This document shows positions 50,359 to 60,909 of a stretch of 64,000 bases of DNA, one piece after another. The translations under genes were made by a program, and so were the position numbers. The DNA comes from Ascoidea asiatica (taxonomy: Eukaryota > Ascomycota > Saccharomycetes > Ascoideales > Ascoideaceae), in NCBI GenBank assembly GCA_001600695.1, contig BCKQ01000003.1:186001-250000 (forward strand), read 5' to 3'. The notes beneath the pieces are model-generated. The model saw only the letters and a program-made list of their open reading frames with translations. It was not told the DNA's origin and made no database searches. Numbering within the stretch: the stretch's first letter is position 1; every line of letters starts with the position of its first letter.

Positions 50359-51360
50359 TTAAAATGATAAATTAGCACCTGCATTACTTGAAACATAAGC
50401 TGCAACAGCTGAAGAAGATTTCAAAGTATATGAATAAGACATGCTGACACTAGCTGAGTCAATATCAGCAGAAGCATCACCGAAATCATTACCTGAAGAA
50501 GAAGCTGATCCAGTACCATCAACTGAGTATAATGGTTTATCAGCATCAACAAAAACGTTACTTTCAACTAAAGCAGTTGCACTTTCTCTGACATTAATAC
50601 AATCGCTCATACTATTATAATAGTTATTGTAAATATGTGCAGTACCGAATCTTAAACTTGGACCTCTTGAATTTAAGTTTTTGAAATAATTATAAGCATA
50701 GGTAACAGTTAAATGTCCAGTATCTTCAGAGCTGTTACTGTCTGAATGTCCAACTAAAGAGGCCTTGTAATGATCATGTAAGTAACAATTGGAAATAGTA
50801 ACATAATCTGAAGCATGAGTAACATCCATTAAACCATCATAGTAATCTTTACCATGACTAGTATCAGAAGACATTTCACAATGATCAATCCAAACATTAG
50901 TTGATTTTTGAACTGCAATTGCATCAACGGGAGCTAAACATTTGGCAATTGCTAAATTTCTGATAATAACATTTGATGCACCTTTAACTCTTAAACCAAC
51001 ACCAGTTAAAGTAATACCTGAAGATTTACCTAAAATGGTTTTATCTGAAGTAACCGGAACTGCTTCATCACCAGAAATTGATTTAGTAATATAAATAATA
51101 TAACTACCTGATTTTTTGGCATAAGTTTTTAAATCAGCTAAAGTACTAACAGAAACAGTAGTTCCACCAGAACCACCAGTAGTACCACCATTTAATGAGG
51201 CATATCCAAAAGCAGTGTCATCACTTCTTTTTTCTAATAATTCTTGTTGATATCTTTTAGCTAATTCAGCTTCTTCACCATCAATTGGAATTGCACTTGT
51301 CATAACACTTGAAGTGATAATTGTTGCAAATAATGCTTTTGCAATTGTTGTAAAAATCAT
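50359..51360 (-). CDS. Secreted pectate lyase (PL1 family)
   Basis: Extracellular enzyme that cleaves de-esterified pectin by beta-elimination. Residues 1-23 form a signal peptide, and Lys-Arg pairs at 35-36 and 44-45 suggest Kex2 processing of a short propeptide. The parallel beta-helix landmarks of fungal PL1 are intact: NVWIDHCEMSSD (from 155), YYDGLMDVTHASDY (173-186, Asp residues for calcium), CYLHDHYKASLVGHSDSN (192-209), and SRGPSLRFGTAHIYNNYY (231-248) with the catalytic-type R-x-P-x-x-R at 232-237. Length 333 fits the family. Unlike nearly all neighbours it has no Asn runs, and it closely resembles enzymes of filamentous fungi. It lies between two inverted tRNA-Gly genes. Acquisition by transfer is an inference. 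Confidence 0.93.
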   Translation of the reverse strand: MIFTTIAKALFATIITSSVMTSAIPIDGEEAELAKRYQQELLEKRSDDTAFGYASLNGGTTGGSGGTTVSVSTLADLKTYAKKSGSYIIYITKSISGDEAVPVTSDKTILGKSSGITLTGVGLRVKGASNVIIRNLAIAKCLAPVDAIAVQKSTNVWIDHCEMSSDTSHGKDYYDGLMDVTHASDYVTISNCYLHDHYKASLVGHSDSNSSEDTGHLTVTYAYNYFKNLNSRGPSLRFGTAHIYNNYYNSMSDCINVRESATALVESNVFVDADKPLYSVDGTGSASSSGNDFGDASADIDSASVSMSYSYTLKSSSAVAAYVSSNAGANLSF

Positions 51361-52696
51361 TTTGGATTTTTTTGTTTGGATTTTAATTTAATTTTCTTTA
51401 AGAAAAGATGAGAGAAATAAAGTTGTTTAGTTTGAAGGAATGACTAGAAAATAGAATAAATATAAATTTATTTCTATTTATTTTGAATAATTTATAATTT
51501 ATTCAAATTTATTATTACAACAGATAATTATTATAATTAAAATATATGGAATAATAATGATTTTTTGATAATAAAAAATAAAAGAAAGAATATAATTCAT
51601 AAAGGAAATTTCAGTCTATTTGTACTGTTTTTTTCATCATCATTTTATTTATTATTTTCATCAATATTTGGACTAAAAAAAAATGTCAGTAAAGAAAGTG
51701 AAAAACTAATACTTTGAGTTATTAATAATTAATAAAAAGTGTATTGATTGAATATGTGTTGATCTTTAAAAAGATGAACTAATAAGTTATTGTTGGCTTC
51801 AATTTGTTCATTGAGTATGTTATTTATCCATTCTTTCATTCATTCATTTATTCAATAACTCATTCACTTTGGTTATTTTGTTTGCTCTCTTTTTGTTTTT
51901 TTTTCTTGAATGTATGCTGGTCTAGAACGATAAATAAATAAACCATGAAAAACTACTCAGACTTATTTTTGCTTTGCACTATTTTAAAAAAAAAAGTTGA
52001 ACTGCCTTTAGATATAAAACTCTTGGCAGTGGTAAATCTGTAACACATGTTCTAGTAACGTTAAGAAATCAATTTAAATGAAATTAAATATAAATCCAAG
52101 CAAAGTTGAACAGAAGAAACACATTTCCTTTTCAATTGAAAATTGTTAAAGCATATTTTTCTTTTATTTTTACATATTTTCAAAGGGTTTATTTTAAGTG
52201 AAAAGCAAAGTAATTGAGAAAGTTTAAGTATATTTTAAAACTATTACCGGTATTATTTTAAAGGGTTTAACCTTGAATAGCTGAATAGCTTTCAGGGAAT
52301 CCCGAAAAAAATTATTTTTTGGAGTAAATTTAGATTTCCGGCAAATGGAATTTTTTTGTACGTAAGAAAAAAAGATTGACGATATTTAAATAAAATAAAT
52401 AAACCAAAGAATATGAAGAAGCAGAATTTACGGAACTTTATAAATTCTCCACTGCTTGACCGAATTGCAAATACAAAATGTTATTCACATTTTCCAAATA
52501 CAGGGTCGACTTGAAAATTTAGCCCAGTTTTGTTGTACAAATTGTTACTTGAAACAAAAGACAAAAAAAGGGAAGATTCAATGACTGAACAATCTTCATC
52601 AGTTGAAAAATGTCCATGAAAAAGCAAATTTCTTTTTATATTTTCTTTACGAGCAAAACCAAAAAGCAAAGAAAGAACAATAGAAAAAAGAAAAGA
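51361..52696. other. Pectate lyase promoter and gene-free DNA
   Basis: About 1.3 kb of AT-rich DNA upstream of the pectate lyase, up to tRNA copy B. Short GC spots lie at 52245-52360, with TTACCGGTA (52246-52254) and CCGAAAAAAA runs. I see no gene; a 90-codon frame at 52481-52753 runs through the tRNA on the same strand and is discounted. Confidence 0.5.
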
Positions 52697-52767
52697 TGCG
52701 TAAGCCCGGAATTGAACCGGGGGCCCAACGATGGCAACGTTGAATTTTACCACTAAACCACTTACGC
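52697..52767 (-). tRNA. tRNA-Gly(GCC), copy B
   Basis: Identical in sequence to copy A but on the other strand. The anticodon GCC is at 52735-52733 read on the minus strand. The 3' flank (T-rich, below 52697) shares about 40 bp with that of copy A, and the 5' flank shares acatgaaaca. Confidence 0.97.
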
Positions 52768-53279
52768 TGTTTCATGTCGGAAGCTAAATTAAAAAATAAT
52801 AACAATAAGAAATTCTACAGCGGCCGAGCATGGAATACAAACAAAGTAAGGAGACCTACACTGTTAACTTGGTAACTATGAGCAATACCTAACAAGGAAG
52901 TAAACACAGCAAGTAACAATACAATTGATACGTTACTGTTAGCTTTTCCTTATTATTGGAGAAAAAAAAATTAAAGAAAAAAAAGAAAGAGAGAGATTTT
53001 ATTAGTCTATCAACGAGTCTTATGCTTAATGAATTGTAAAAAGTAGAGAAAATTTGAAGAAAAGATAGGTCGAGAGAAGCTCTGATACTTTTATTTCTTA
53101 TTGAATTGTTAATTGAAGAAGAAACAAAGCTGTCAATGAAATATATACTGAAAGTTTACCTTCTTTATAGCCCTTTTACAAATCACATTACTCAAATCAC
53201 ATTACTCAAATTGTCATAATAATAAGCATATTACTTGCCATTCCTTTTATTAAAAACTAATTCCAATTTAAAAAATTTT
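52768..53279. other. Intergenic, 5' flank of tRNA copy B
   Basis: Starts with a GC-richer stretch (52800-52935, including GCGGCCG at 52820), then purine-rich and AT-rich DNA. No gene seen. Confidence 0.5.
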
Positions 53280-53537
53280 TTACTCATAATTATTAAAATT
53301 ATAAATTATATTATCAATTTCATTTTCAATACATTTATCATATGACTTTCTTGAAAATTCTTCAATTTCACTAACTAACTTAATTTTTGTATTTGAAATT
53401 GTATTTCTTTCAATATTATTTGATTCTAATTTTTTATTTCTATATTTTATTAAATCATATTGAATATCTTTATCTGAATATTCATCAAATAATTTTTTAA
53501 AAAATTTATTTTCACACAATGGAATATTTTCAATCAT
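53280..53537 (-). CDS. Small protein of 85 aa, unrecognised
   Basis: An 85-codon frame from ATG 53537 to the stop at 53280. It is not low complexity and has helical, charged character (FFKKLFDEYSDKDIQYDLIK, then KIKLVSEIEEFSRKSYDKCI), unlike the random frames nearby, with Lys/Glu/Asp/Asn bias like real genes here. No signal peptide or membrane segment. It could be a small conserved protein or chance in AT-rich DNA. Confidence 0.45.
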   Translation of the reverse strand: MIENIPLCENKFFKKLFDEYSDKDIQYDLIKYRNKKLESNNIERNTISNTKIKLVSEIEEFSRKSYDKCIENEIDNIIYNFNNYE

Positions 53538-55716
53538 TATATTAGAATTTAGTCTTTATTTTTATTATTTAAGATAATTGGATGATTAATTGATTGAAAT
53601 AATTATAATTATTTAAACTGATTTTATATTTAATTTGATTTAATCTTCTTTAATATATCAGTGTACATTGTAAATAAAGATAAAATGTAAGCCAAAACTC
53701 TTATTTATATGTGATTTCCAAGGTTTCTTGGACCTGTCTTTTATTTTCAATATCATTGTATATAATTGTGTTTACTCAATGTATTCTTATTCTTTCAATC
53801 ATATTTTATATTTCTTTGAACTTTTCTTTATTCTATTTCATATATTCTATTTCATTTTGCTTATTTTGGAAATTAACTTTTTCAAGTCGCCAACTTTGTG
53901 GTAACATGTCTGGTCCAAGGATTATTTCGCTTACTCTGCAAACTTTCCTATTTTGTTTTGTTTATTGGAGAAATACCAAAAAGTTTGTTAAAAAAACCCT
54001 TGTAAAATTAAAATAAAATTCAATTTGAACGTCAAACATTTCTCCAGTTTTCATTACCATTATTAGCAATAGCAATATCGATAATTATATTTGATATCAA
54101 CTAAATAATATCAAAAAGTTAAGAAAATAAATTAGATTCAACATATTCAAATCTTCAAAATCTTTTAGCGCTCAAAGCTCCAAAAATTTATTTACATTGA
54201 GAATTTGTATGAATATCTATTTCAAAATCTTATTCTTGAAATCTTGTAATGATCAAAAAAGTAATAATCTATTTAGCAACCTATTGAGAAACTATAATAA
54301 AGAAAAAAAATTGAGGAAGTTAAAGTTGCAATAGAAACAAACTCATTAAATTCTTTTATTTTCTAACCTTTTGTTTCCAGTTAAATATTCTTTCTCGGTT
54401 TCTTCAATTGAGATATCTGAATACATGATTTATAATATCATTTGCTTGTTGATTTCAAATTAAGAAAACGCTTTATACTTTTTAATAAGTAATGATCGAT
54501 TTGAAGTTTCTTTTTAGTAATTTCTCACAATTTATATTAAACTGTAAAATGTCAAATTCCATATACTCTGGACTTGAACTACCAATATCTATATTTAAAA
54601 TTTTTGGCAAAACATTTATTAAAAGTCGATAATAGATCTTTGATATAATTTAGCTTTTCCTTCTTGTTTGAATGATATTTTGATATAGAACTTTTTGAAG
54701 TTTAAACTTACTCCATTTTCATAATCTTCATTACCTAAATTATCTTTCAAGTTAATCAAAAACATTCTTTTAGATTGATTTGATTTGGTTGCTTTTGATA
54801 CATTTACAATCTGATTTATTGATGAGCAAAATAATGTTTAACATCTTTTCCTTTAGCTTAGCGCTTAAATCGTAATTCTGAAAGAATATATTCTATTAAA
54901 TTGCAAATGTTTTTAGACCAACAAAAATTGAAGAATTTACAGATTTTGCAAATAGCAAAAAATAAAAATGAAAACCTTCAAAGCAGATAGTTTATAGTTT
55001 ATTCATGATAATAAGTCATTATATGAGTTCAACGAAACCTTTAAATAGTTATATTTTTGAAATAAGTTTAAACTTTTGAATAATTGTTTTAATTTTTTAT
55101 GGTAAATTAGTTACTAAAAACATTTTCTTGGTTAGAACTGTAATAATATTTCGCAAAAGATCAAAATATTCAATTGTTCTGTTTCTATTAGTTAAATAAA
55201 AAAAGAACTTAAAATATTATATTTGAATTTTAATAATACTGATGTTTAGAAAATCAAAATTTCCTTCAATTTTCAATAGATACCCTACTTTTATTTTCCT
55301 TTTTCAATGAAAAATCGCGATAAAAATAATTTTTTTTTTATCTTTGAACAATAGAATTATGATTCAACTATGTAATTATAAAAAATTTCTGCAATACATT
55401 TCAAAAAACAAAAACATAACTATTTGAAAGGAATTTGTATACATTTCATTAACAAAGCAAAATAACTTAAAATAATAAATAAAATACTAAAGGGTTAAAA
55501 AAATAAATAAAACTAATAAATATCAAGAAAAAAATGTCATAAATATCTAGTTAATACTAGAGAACAATGAGAATGAAGTACCATTACTAATTTATACCAA
55601 AATGGTGTAGCAAAATAATATTAGATATTACCAATTCATACCAGAAAGCAAAGAGAAAAATAAAAATTAAGAGGTTATGAGAATTGAAAATTACAAGATT
55701 ATCAAAAGATTGAACT
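53538..55716. other. Long gene-poor stretch
   Basis: About 2.2 kb with no intact gene. Around 53711-54016 a 101-codon frame without an ATG start encodes hydrophobic sequence. A frameshifted coding relic on the minus strand lies at 54482-54837. The rest is AT-rich with many A and T runs. Confidence 0.5.
54482..54837 (-). pseudogene. Frameshifted coding relic, family unknown
   Basis: Two adjacent open segments on the minus strand read like one protein broken by a frameshift. The first (54837-54622, 72 codons between stops) has protein-like composition, for example KDNLGNEDYENGVSLNFKKF and FYIKISFKQEGKAKLYQR. The second (about 54635-54485) continues in another frame with LPKILNIDIGSSSPEYMEFD and ends at the TAA 54484-54482. 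Charged, non-repetitive residues argue against random AT-rich DNA. No homologue is recognised. Confidence 0.4.
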
Positions 55717-56766
55717 TTATGGGATCAAAACAGCTCTATCTGAAAATCTTTTGTTTGCTAAATCATCCATAACTTTGAATAAATCATCAAATAAACTATA
55801 AGTGGTATATTGAGGTTTAACTTTACCTTGTGAAATTAATTCAAGACATTCGATTTGGTCTTGTTTACTACCCCAAAAAGAATATTGAAAACAAATTTCT
55901 TTGAATAATAAATTATTAGTTGTTTCAAGAGTCATTTGAAGTCCAGTAGATGTTAATCCAACCATAATAATCTGTCCTTGAGGTCTAACATTGAAAGCAC
56001 TAGCAGCAAGTGTTGCATTACATCCAGCAAGATCTAATACTGAATCAACATCTAAAGGTTTATCTGTTGGTAAACTATCAATAACTTCATCTGCTCCAAA
56101 TTCTCTTGCTTGTTGTCTTTGAGATTCTCTACGTGCATAACAAATAACATAAACTCCTGCAGCTTTTGCTATTTGTAAAGCATTTAATCCTAAACCTCCT
56201 AATCCAATAATTAATAATTTATGAAATCCATTAAAATCTTTAATTTTTTTTAAAGCATGATATGGTGTTAAAACAGCATCAGTTGCAATTGCACATACTT
56301 CTGGTTGATCTCTTAAGTTGTCTGGAACTCTAACTAAATCAATAATATCTACAACAATATATTCAGCATAGCCACCATCTCTACCCATTCCATAAAATGG
56401 TGTAACTCTTGTTTGACAACTAGTTTCCATATTTGTTCTACAAAAATGGCAATCATGACATGGTGAAACTCCATGAACTGTAAATAAAGTTCCTATTTTA
56501 AATTCATCTTTTGCTTTTATTTCAATTGTTGAATCAATTTCTATTAGTTCTCCACAAATCTCATGACCCATAACAAAATTTCCTGAAAATGGCATTTCTA
56601 ATTCAGTTAAGTCTAAATCTGAATGGCATAACCCAACTGCTCTTATTTTTAATAAAGCTTGATTGAATTTTAATTCTGAAATTGGAAAGTTTGGAACAAA
56701 CTCCATTTTCTTGTTTTTCATATTCATAATGAATGCCTTTTGTGTTTTGGGTTTATTGATGGTCAT
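55717..56766 (-). CDS. Zinc-dependent alcohol dehydrogenase (medium-chain family)
   Basis: A 349-residue NAD(P)-dependent medium-chain dehydrogenase, probably cytosolic. Catalytic zinc residues C47 (in VGLCHSD) and H68-E69 (in MGHEICGEL) are present. The structural zinc lobe has four cysteines C103, C106, C109 and C117 (SPCHDCHFC, then C). The Rossmann glycine motif GLGGLGLNALQIAKAAG starts near 178. The NAD/NADP-deciding region reads ICYARRESQRQQAREFGAD: the basic ARR after the second strand hints at NADP, which is an inference. Substrate unknown. Like the pectate lyase it lacks Asn runs. A palindrome and TGTAACA cluster lie about 550-700 bp upstream. Confidence 0.9.
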   Translation of the reverse strand: MTINKPKTQKAFIMNMKNKKMEFVPNFPISELKFNQALLKIRAVGLCHSDLDLTELEMPFSGNFVMGHEICGELIEIDSTIEIKAKDEFKIGTLFTVHGVSPCHDCHFCRTNMETSCQTRVTPFYGMGRDGGYAEYIVVDIIDLVRVPDNLRDQPEVCAIATDAVLTPYHALKKIKDFNGFHKLLIIGLGGLGLNALQIAKAAGVYVICYARRESQRQQAREFGADEVIDSLPTDKPLDVDSVLDLAGCNATLAASAFNVRPQGQIIMVGLTSTGLQMTLETTNNLLFKEICFQYSFWGSKQDQIECLELISQGKVKPQYTTYSLFDDLFKVMDDLANKRFSDRAVLIP

Positions 56767-57231
56767 TGTTATTCGTTTTTATGTTCTTTTTTTCTTGTTG
56801 AAAGTATATATTAGTTTATTGATATCTTTGAGATATTTTATTAAAAATTGAGTAAATCTAATCTAGTGAAATTTTCTTTTTTTGAACTTCGAATATTAAT
56901 TCTATATTAAAGAAGAAAGAAAAAAAAAAAAAAAAGCTGGATTGAATGGTTCAAGAAGTATCCTTTTATATTATTATTTTTTTTTGAGAAGCAATCCTTT
57001 TTATTCGCTCGTAAATCCAATAAATGAAGGAAGTTATTCATTCAATCCGGATACTTTAATAAAAGAAAAAAAATCATAAACTATCACACATCATAACTAA
57101 TTTGACAATCGAGTAATTATTAGTGAACATGCCAATAATTTGATACTTTTATTTAATATTTACTTTTTCAATAACATCAATAACTGCTATTCATTTGATC
57201 TATTTTTTTTTGAGTTCTACTGTACCTATTG

Positions 57232-57290
57232 TAATTATTACAATTAATTCAGTTATTGTAATTATTGTAATTATTGTAATTATTGTAATT
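57232..57290. repeat. ATTGTAATT nonamer tandem repeat
   Basis: At least four clean tandem units of attgtaatt (57256-57290), plus degenerate or inverted ones before and after. It grades into the TGTAACA motif cluster. Confidence 0.8.
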
Positions 57291-57310
57291 ACTGTGACTA
57301 TTGGAAGTAT

Positions 57311-57467
57311 TGTAACAATCGCTTCATTGTAACATTTGCACTACTGTAACAACATTGGGGCAACAGAACAATCTTAGGCCTAAGATTGTTACAATCACTT
57401 CTTTAGATAATCATCTTGAGCCTGGTTTGATTTAACTTGTTATGCTACTGGTTTTTCCATTGTTACA
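57311..57467. promoter_or_regulatory. TGTAACA motif cluster with perfect 24-bp palindrome
   Basis: TGTAACA occurs at 57311-57317, 57328-57334 and 57345-57351, and its reverse complement at 57387-57393 and 57461-57467. In the middle, 57367-57390 is a perfect palindrome made of AACAATCTTAGG followed by its reverse complement. It lies 550-700 bp before the alcohol dehydrogenase start. The function as an operator is an inference. Confidence 0.45.
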
Positions 57468-58091
57468 ATATTCTCATATGTGCTCTTGATTGTATTCTTG
57501 ATTGTATTCTTATATGACACTAAAAATGCCTTGAGGTTGAAACTAGCTTGAATACCACTACAATACAGTCCGAAATAGCTGCCGATGTTCTGTCGCTATT
57601 TTACTACCTCAATCAAAATTTTCAAAACTTTAAGGTCAACTGAACTTTTGTGAAAAAATTATTTCTTATCAACAAAAGAATAATTAATATAAAATTAGCG
57701 ATAGCTTCCTAAATAATAATTAATACATGGGGAATTATGTGAAAGGAATCGATAGATAATTATTTGTTTGGTCCAGCCCCTCAATTTTCTCAGGCTTTTA
57801 TATATAAATTAAAAATGAAAATTAATGAGAAAAGTTTAAAAATAAAAAGGTTATAAAGGAAATATGAATTGAAAAGTTAGAAGATACTAGTAATCATTTA
57901 ACAGTTTATTATTTAGTATTTAGAGATTTGAATACAAATATAAAAAAAAAGAGAACAAGAAAATTAAAGTAATCTATACAAATTACAATAAGTAGCACTA
58001 AAGGAAAAAAAAAAACAGAGAGAAAGCTCTTGCTCAAATGCTGTTAAAACTTTTAATTACTTTTAAATTCACGAAATATGAACAATTTTTT

Positions 58092-59468
58092 TCATAGAGA
58101 AACATTTGCTAATAGATATTCTGCGTTATCAATAAAGATTCTTATAAATAATTTTTGTAAATGATAACTTTCTTCATAATTCATGTTACATTTGTTTGAA
58201 GCATTATTCGAAACCATCGAATTTTCCTTTTCATTAAAATTATTTGATCTTGATTTATTGGAATGTTTTGTCAATCTTAAAAAATCCAAGATCTTTGAAC
58301 TTCTTAATGATAAGATATTTGAATTGATTTGATTTTCATTTTTAGGATTCATTACAGGTTCATTACTATTAATAGCATCATTTAAACAAAAACAAGGATG
58401 AAAAAACCTAGATAAATCATGAGAATTAGTTTTAGAGAAATTATAAACTTGATTTATATTATATTTGTTACCTGTTTTAATTAAAGAATTTGAAAAATAT
58501 GAAAAGAAATCTATTAAATATATTAAAAGATATAAATTTTCTAAATTCATTATAATATGGTTTGATAATAAAATTATTGAATAATCTAATAAAGATTTAA
58601 TTTCTTGCTTTAAATAAATATTTAAAGAATAATTTTTAATAAAATTCAAAGGAATTGAATTATTTGAAAATACTTTTGATAAATAAACTAATCCTGAACA
58701 ATTTTCTTTTAAAAAAACAGAAATTTTTTGTGAAATTATTAAAGGTATAATTGAATTTGGTAAGTTAATTAAAAATTTATGTAATAAATTAGTTATATCA
58801 TAAATTGTAATATCTTTATTTAAATTTTTATTGATAATTGAATCAATTGAAATATAAGTATTTATACTTGATGAAGTAAATTTATATTTAAGAAATTCAA
58901 TATTTGCATTATTTCCCATTTTATTTAAAATTGAATTTTGTAAATAAAATTCGTTTTGAATTAAATAATCTATACAAGACTTAACAATATAAGGTACCTT
59001 AATAGGATATTGAACTTTATTAGTAGTTTTGATAATATTAATAGAAATATTAGTGGTATATGGAGGAGGAGGAGGAGGAGGAGGAGGAGAAGAAGAAGAA
59101 TAAGGAGGATAAAAAATAGATGAATCGAGTGAAGATTTAGAATGATCAGTATATAAAGAATCAATAACCATGATTTCATTATTTGAAATAGGTAAAGTAT
59201 GTTTCAATGGTACATTGAAAAAAAGTATATTATTTGTATCTTTTGATTGATTATTAAAACTTGAAGTTAGGGAAGAATGACTACTAATAGGATTACAAAT
59301 ATCACCATTACAACTATCATAAAAGTTATCTAAAGTATTTGAACCTGTTGATTTAATAGTTGAACTTGAAATAGATGTTAAACAAGAAGAATTATCTGAG
59401 CAGTAATTCAATTTTTCATCATAAAAGCTGTTCTCAGGTTGAGTAAATCGCATTTCATGTTGGTTCAT
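58092..59468 (-). CDS. RhoGAP-fold protein (Sac7/Bag7-like) without arginine finger
   Basis: A 458-residue protein. Residues about 158-370 follow the RhoGAP fold of the yeast Sac7/Bag7 group: VPYIVKSCIDYLIQNEFYLQ, then DITIYDITNLLHKFLINLPN with SIIPLII, then LYLLIYLIDFFSYFS, and finally NQVYNFSKTNSHDLSRFFHPCF, which matches the N-LA-IF-P motif region. In active RhoGAPs the first loop reads GIFR-x-SG with the catalytic Arg; here the matching stretch is SILNKMGN, so the finger is absent. The N-terminal 150 residues are Ser-rich with a nine-Pro run. The start is ATG 59466-59468. The domain call is by eye and the orthologue is uncertain. Confidence 0.65.
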   Translation of the reverse strand: MNQHEMRFTQPENSFYDEKLNYCSDNSSCLTSISSSTIKSTGSNTLDNFYDSCNGDICNPISSHSSLTSSFNNQSKDTNNILFFNVPLKHTLPISNNEIMVIDSLYTDHSKSSLDSSIFYPPYSSSSPPPPPPPPPYTTNISINIIKTTNKVQYPIKVPYIVKSCIDYLIQNEFYLQNSILNKMGNNANIEFLKYKFTSSSINTYISIDSIINKNLNKDITIYDITNLLHKFLINLPNSIIPLIISQKISVFLKENCSGLVYLSKVFSNNSIPLNFIKNYSLNIYLKQEIKSLLDYSIILLSNHIIMNLENLYLLIYLIDFFSYFSNSLIKTGNKYNINQVYNFSKTNSHDLSRFFHPCFCLNDAINSNEPVMNPKNENQINSNILSLRSSKILDFLRLTKHSNKSRSNNFNEKENSMVSNNASNKCNMNYEESYHLQKLFIRIFIDNAEYLLANVSL

Positions 59469-60909
59469 GTTTTTTTTGTTTTTTAATTATTATTGAATAT
59501 ATTTCTAATATTTTGAAGTTATTGAACTGATTGACAATATTTGAAAAATTAATATATTTAAATTATAAAGAAATTACAATGCTTTAAATGCTTTTTTTCA
59601 GGATCAGATATGAATTTATCCAATCTTATTTAAAAAAAATAAAAATCAACAAATAATAAACAAAATCTAATAAAATAAATGATTGATTTAAAATAATTTT
59701 CTACTTTTTCCTGTTCTAAAACTTTAACTACCCGTAAGTAAGGTTCAATATTATTACAACAAAATCAATCCAATTCAAAAGGTCTCTTTGTTTTTTAGTG
59801 TAAGCATTGAACATGTTATGAAATGAATGAATAATTTCCTTAGTTTTGGTCATTTTAAAATAAATTTGTTTGGTAAACTAGTGTTAAGTATGGATCTGAG
59901 CTTATCAAATATTGAGAAACGTAATAATATTATATTGTTATGAGTAAAAGCATTTTAGCTCGCATATCATCAGCATTTTATCTATAAAATTTCAACCAGA
60001 AAAACAGATATTTTTGATGAATTAATAAAAAGAATTACCCTACCCAAACAACTCAGAATCACAAAGCAAGTTGAAGCCACGTGCCCGTTTGGGCTAGAAG
60101 CTGTTCACAAGCCTCACTTTCCATTTGAAAGGTCTTTTAAGGAGGGGGCTGAGCAGTGTCATCTGCAGTATCCTAAATTATGCAACTTTCTGCTTGAAAA
60201 TTTGAATGAGTATCATATAAAAAGGACCCTTTAAATGGATACGCAAATAAGATTTAAAATTAGAAATTAAGACACTCAAAATCCAATTTTAACTAATCAA
60301 TAATACTCCTAGTTGAAATCATAGAGGCAGTAAATAGTAAATGAATTTTCATTTATAATCTCAATGTTTTTTTGAGATTTTTTTTAATCTATGGTTATAT
60401 TTCAATATTTAACTTATTGACAGTTTTTTTTTATTGAATTTACCATATATAAATAAACTTATCTCAAGCTAACTTTTAATATTATTGATTTTACACTGGC
60501 TTGATTTGAAAGCAGTTTTCTTAATATGTATTTATTTCAGAAAGTGAATCCAAGTTTTCTTTATTTAAAATATATGTCGATATTATACAGTCCTTTAAAA
60601 TCAAAAAAAGGTTTCAATTTTTTTTTTTCATAAAAAAAACAAGTATTAAAAGTTTCGATTAATGAAATTCTCAATTTTGCACTTTTGAATATAAAAGCTT
60701 TTGCTCCACTTTTATTGAAACTTTTTTTTTTAATTTTCAAAATGGTTTTCTCATTTTTTAAATATAGTTTAAATAGTTTTCTTTTTTTACTTTTTTTATA
60801 AACAATCGTTAAATTAGTATCACTGAAGTTTTAACAAGTTCACAATATTAGAAATCTTAGGTTTTATGGGTAAAAAAGAAAAGAAACCAAAGAGCAAAAA
60901 AAGAAAAGA
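59469..60909. other. RhoGAP-like gene promoter and gene-poor DNA
   Basis: AT-rich, with a GC-richer patch at about 60060-60180 followed by a TATA-like ATATAAAAAGG (60215-60225), which looks like a promoter facing right although no gene of more than a dozen codons follows it. Many T-runs lie at 60370-60800. A decayed gene is possible but cannot be shown. Confidence 0.45.

Larger units (their letters stand above)
56767..58091. other. Promoter of the alcohol dehydrogenase gene, with motif cluster
   Basis: About 1.3 kb up to the stop of the RhoGAP-like gene. It contains an A-run near 56917-56934, a 9-bp tandem repeat (57232-57290), the TGTAACA cluster with a 24-bp palindrome (57311-57467), and AT-rich DNA. 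No gene seen. Confidence 0.6.

Noticed and set aside
52481-52753. 90-codon minus-strand frame over tRNA copy B, and a similar 66-codon frame over copy A
   Set aside because: Both are open frames created by the tRNA and its shared T-rich flank.
52980-53240. Possible snRNA (GCCCTTTTAC resembling the U5 loop near 53168)
   Set aside because: No flanking stem or Sm site; a single short match.
53711-54016. 101-codon plus-strand frame with hydrophobic segments
   Set aside because: It has no ATG start (the frame opens with GTG); the first internal ATG leaves only about 36 codons. A tiny membrane protein is possible but not supported.
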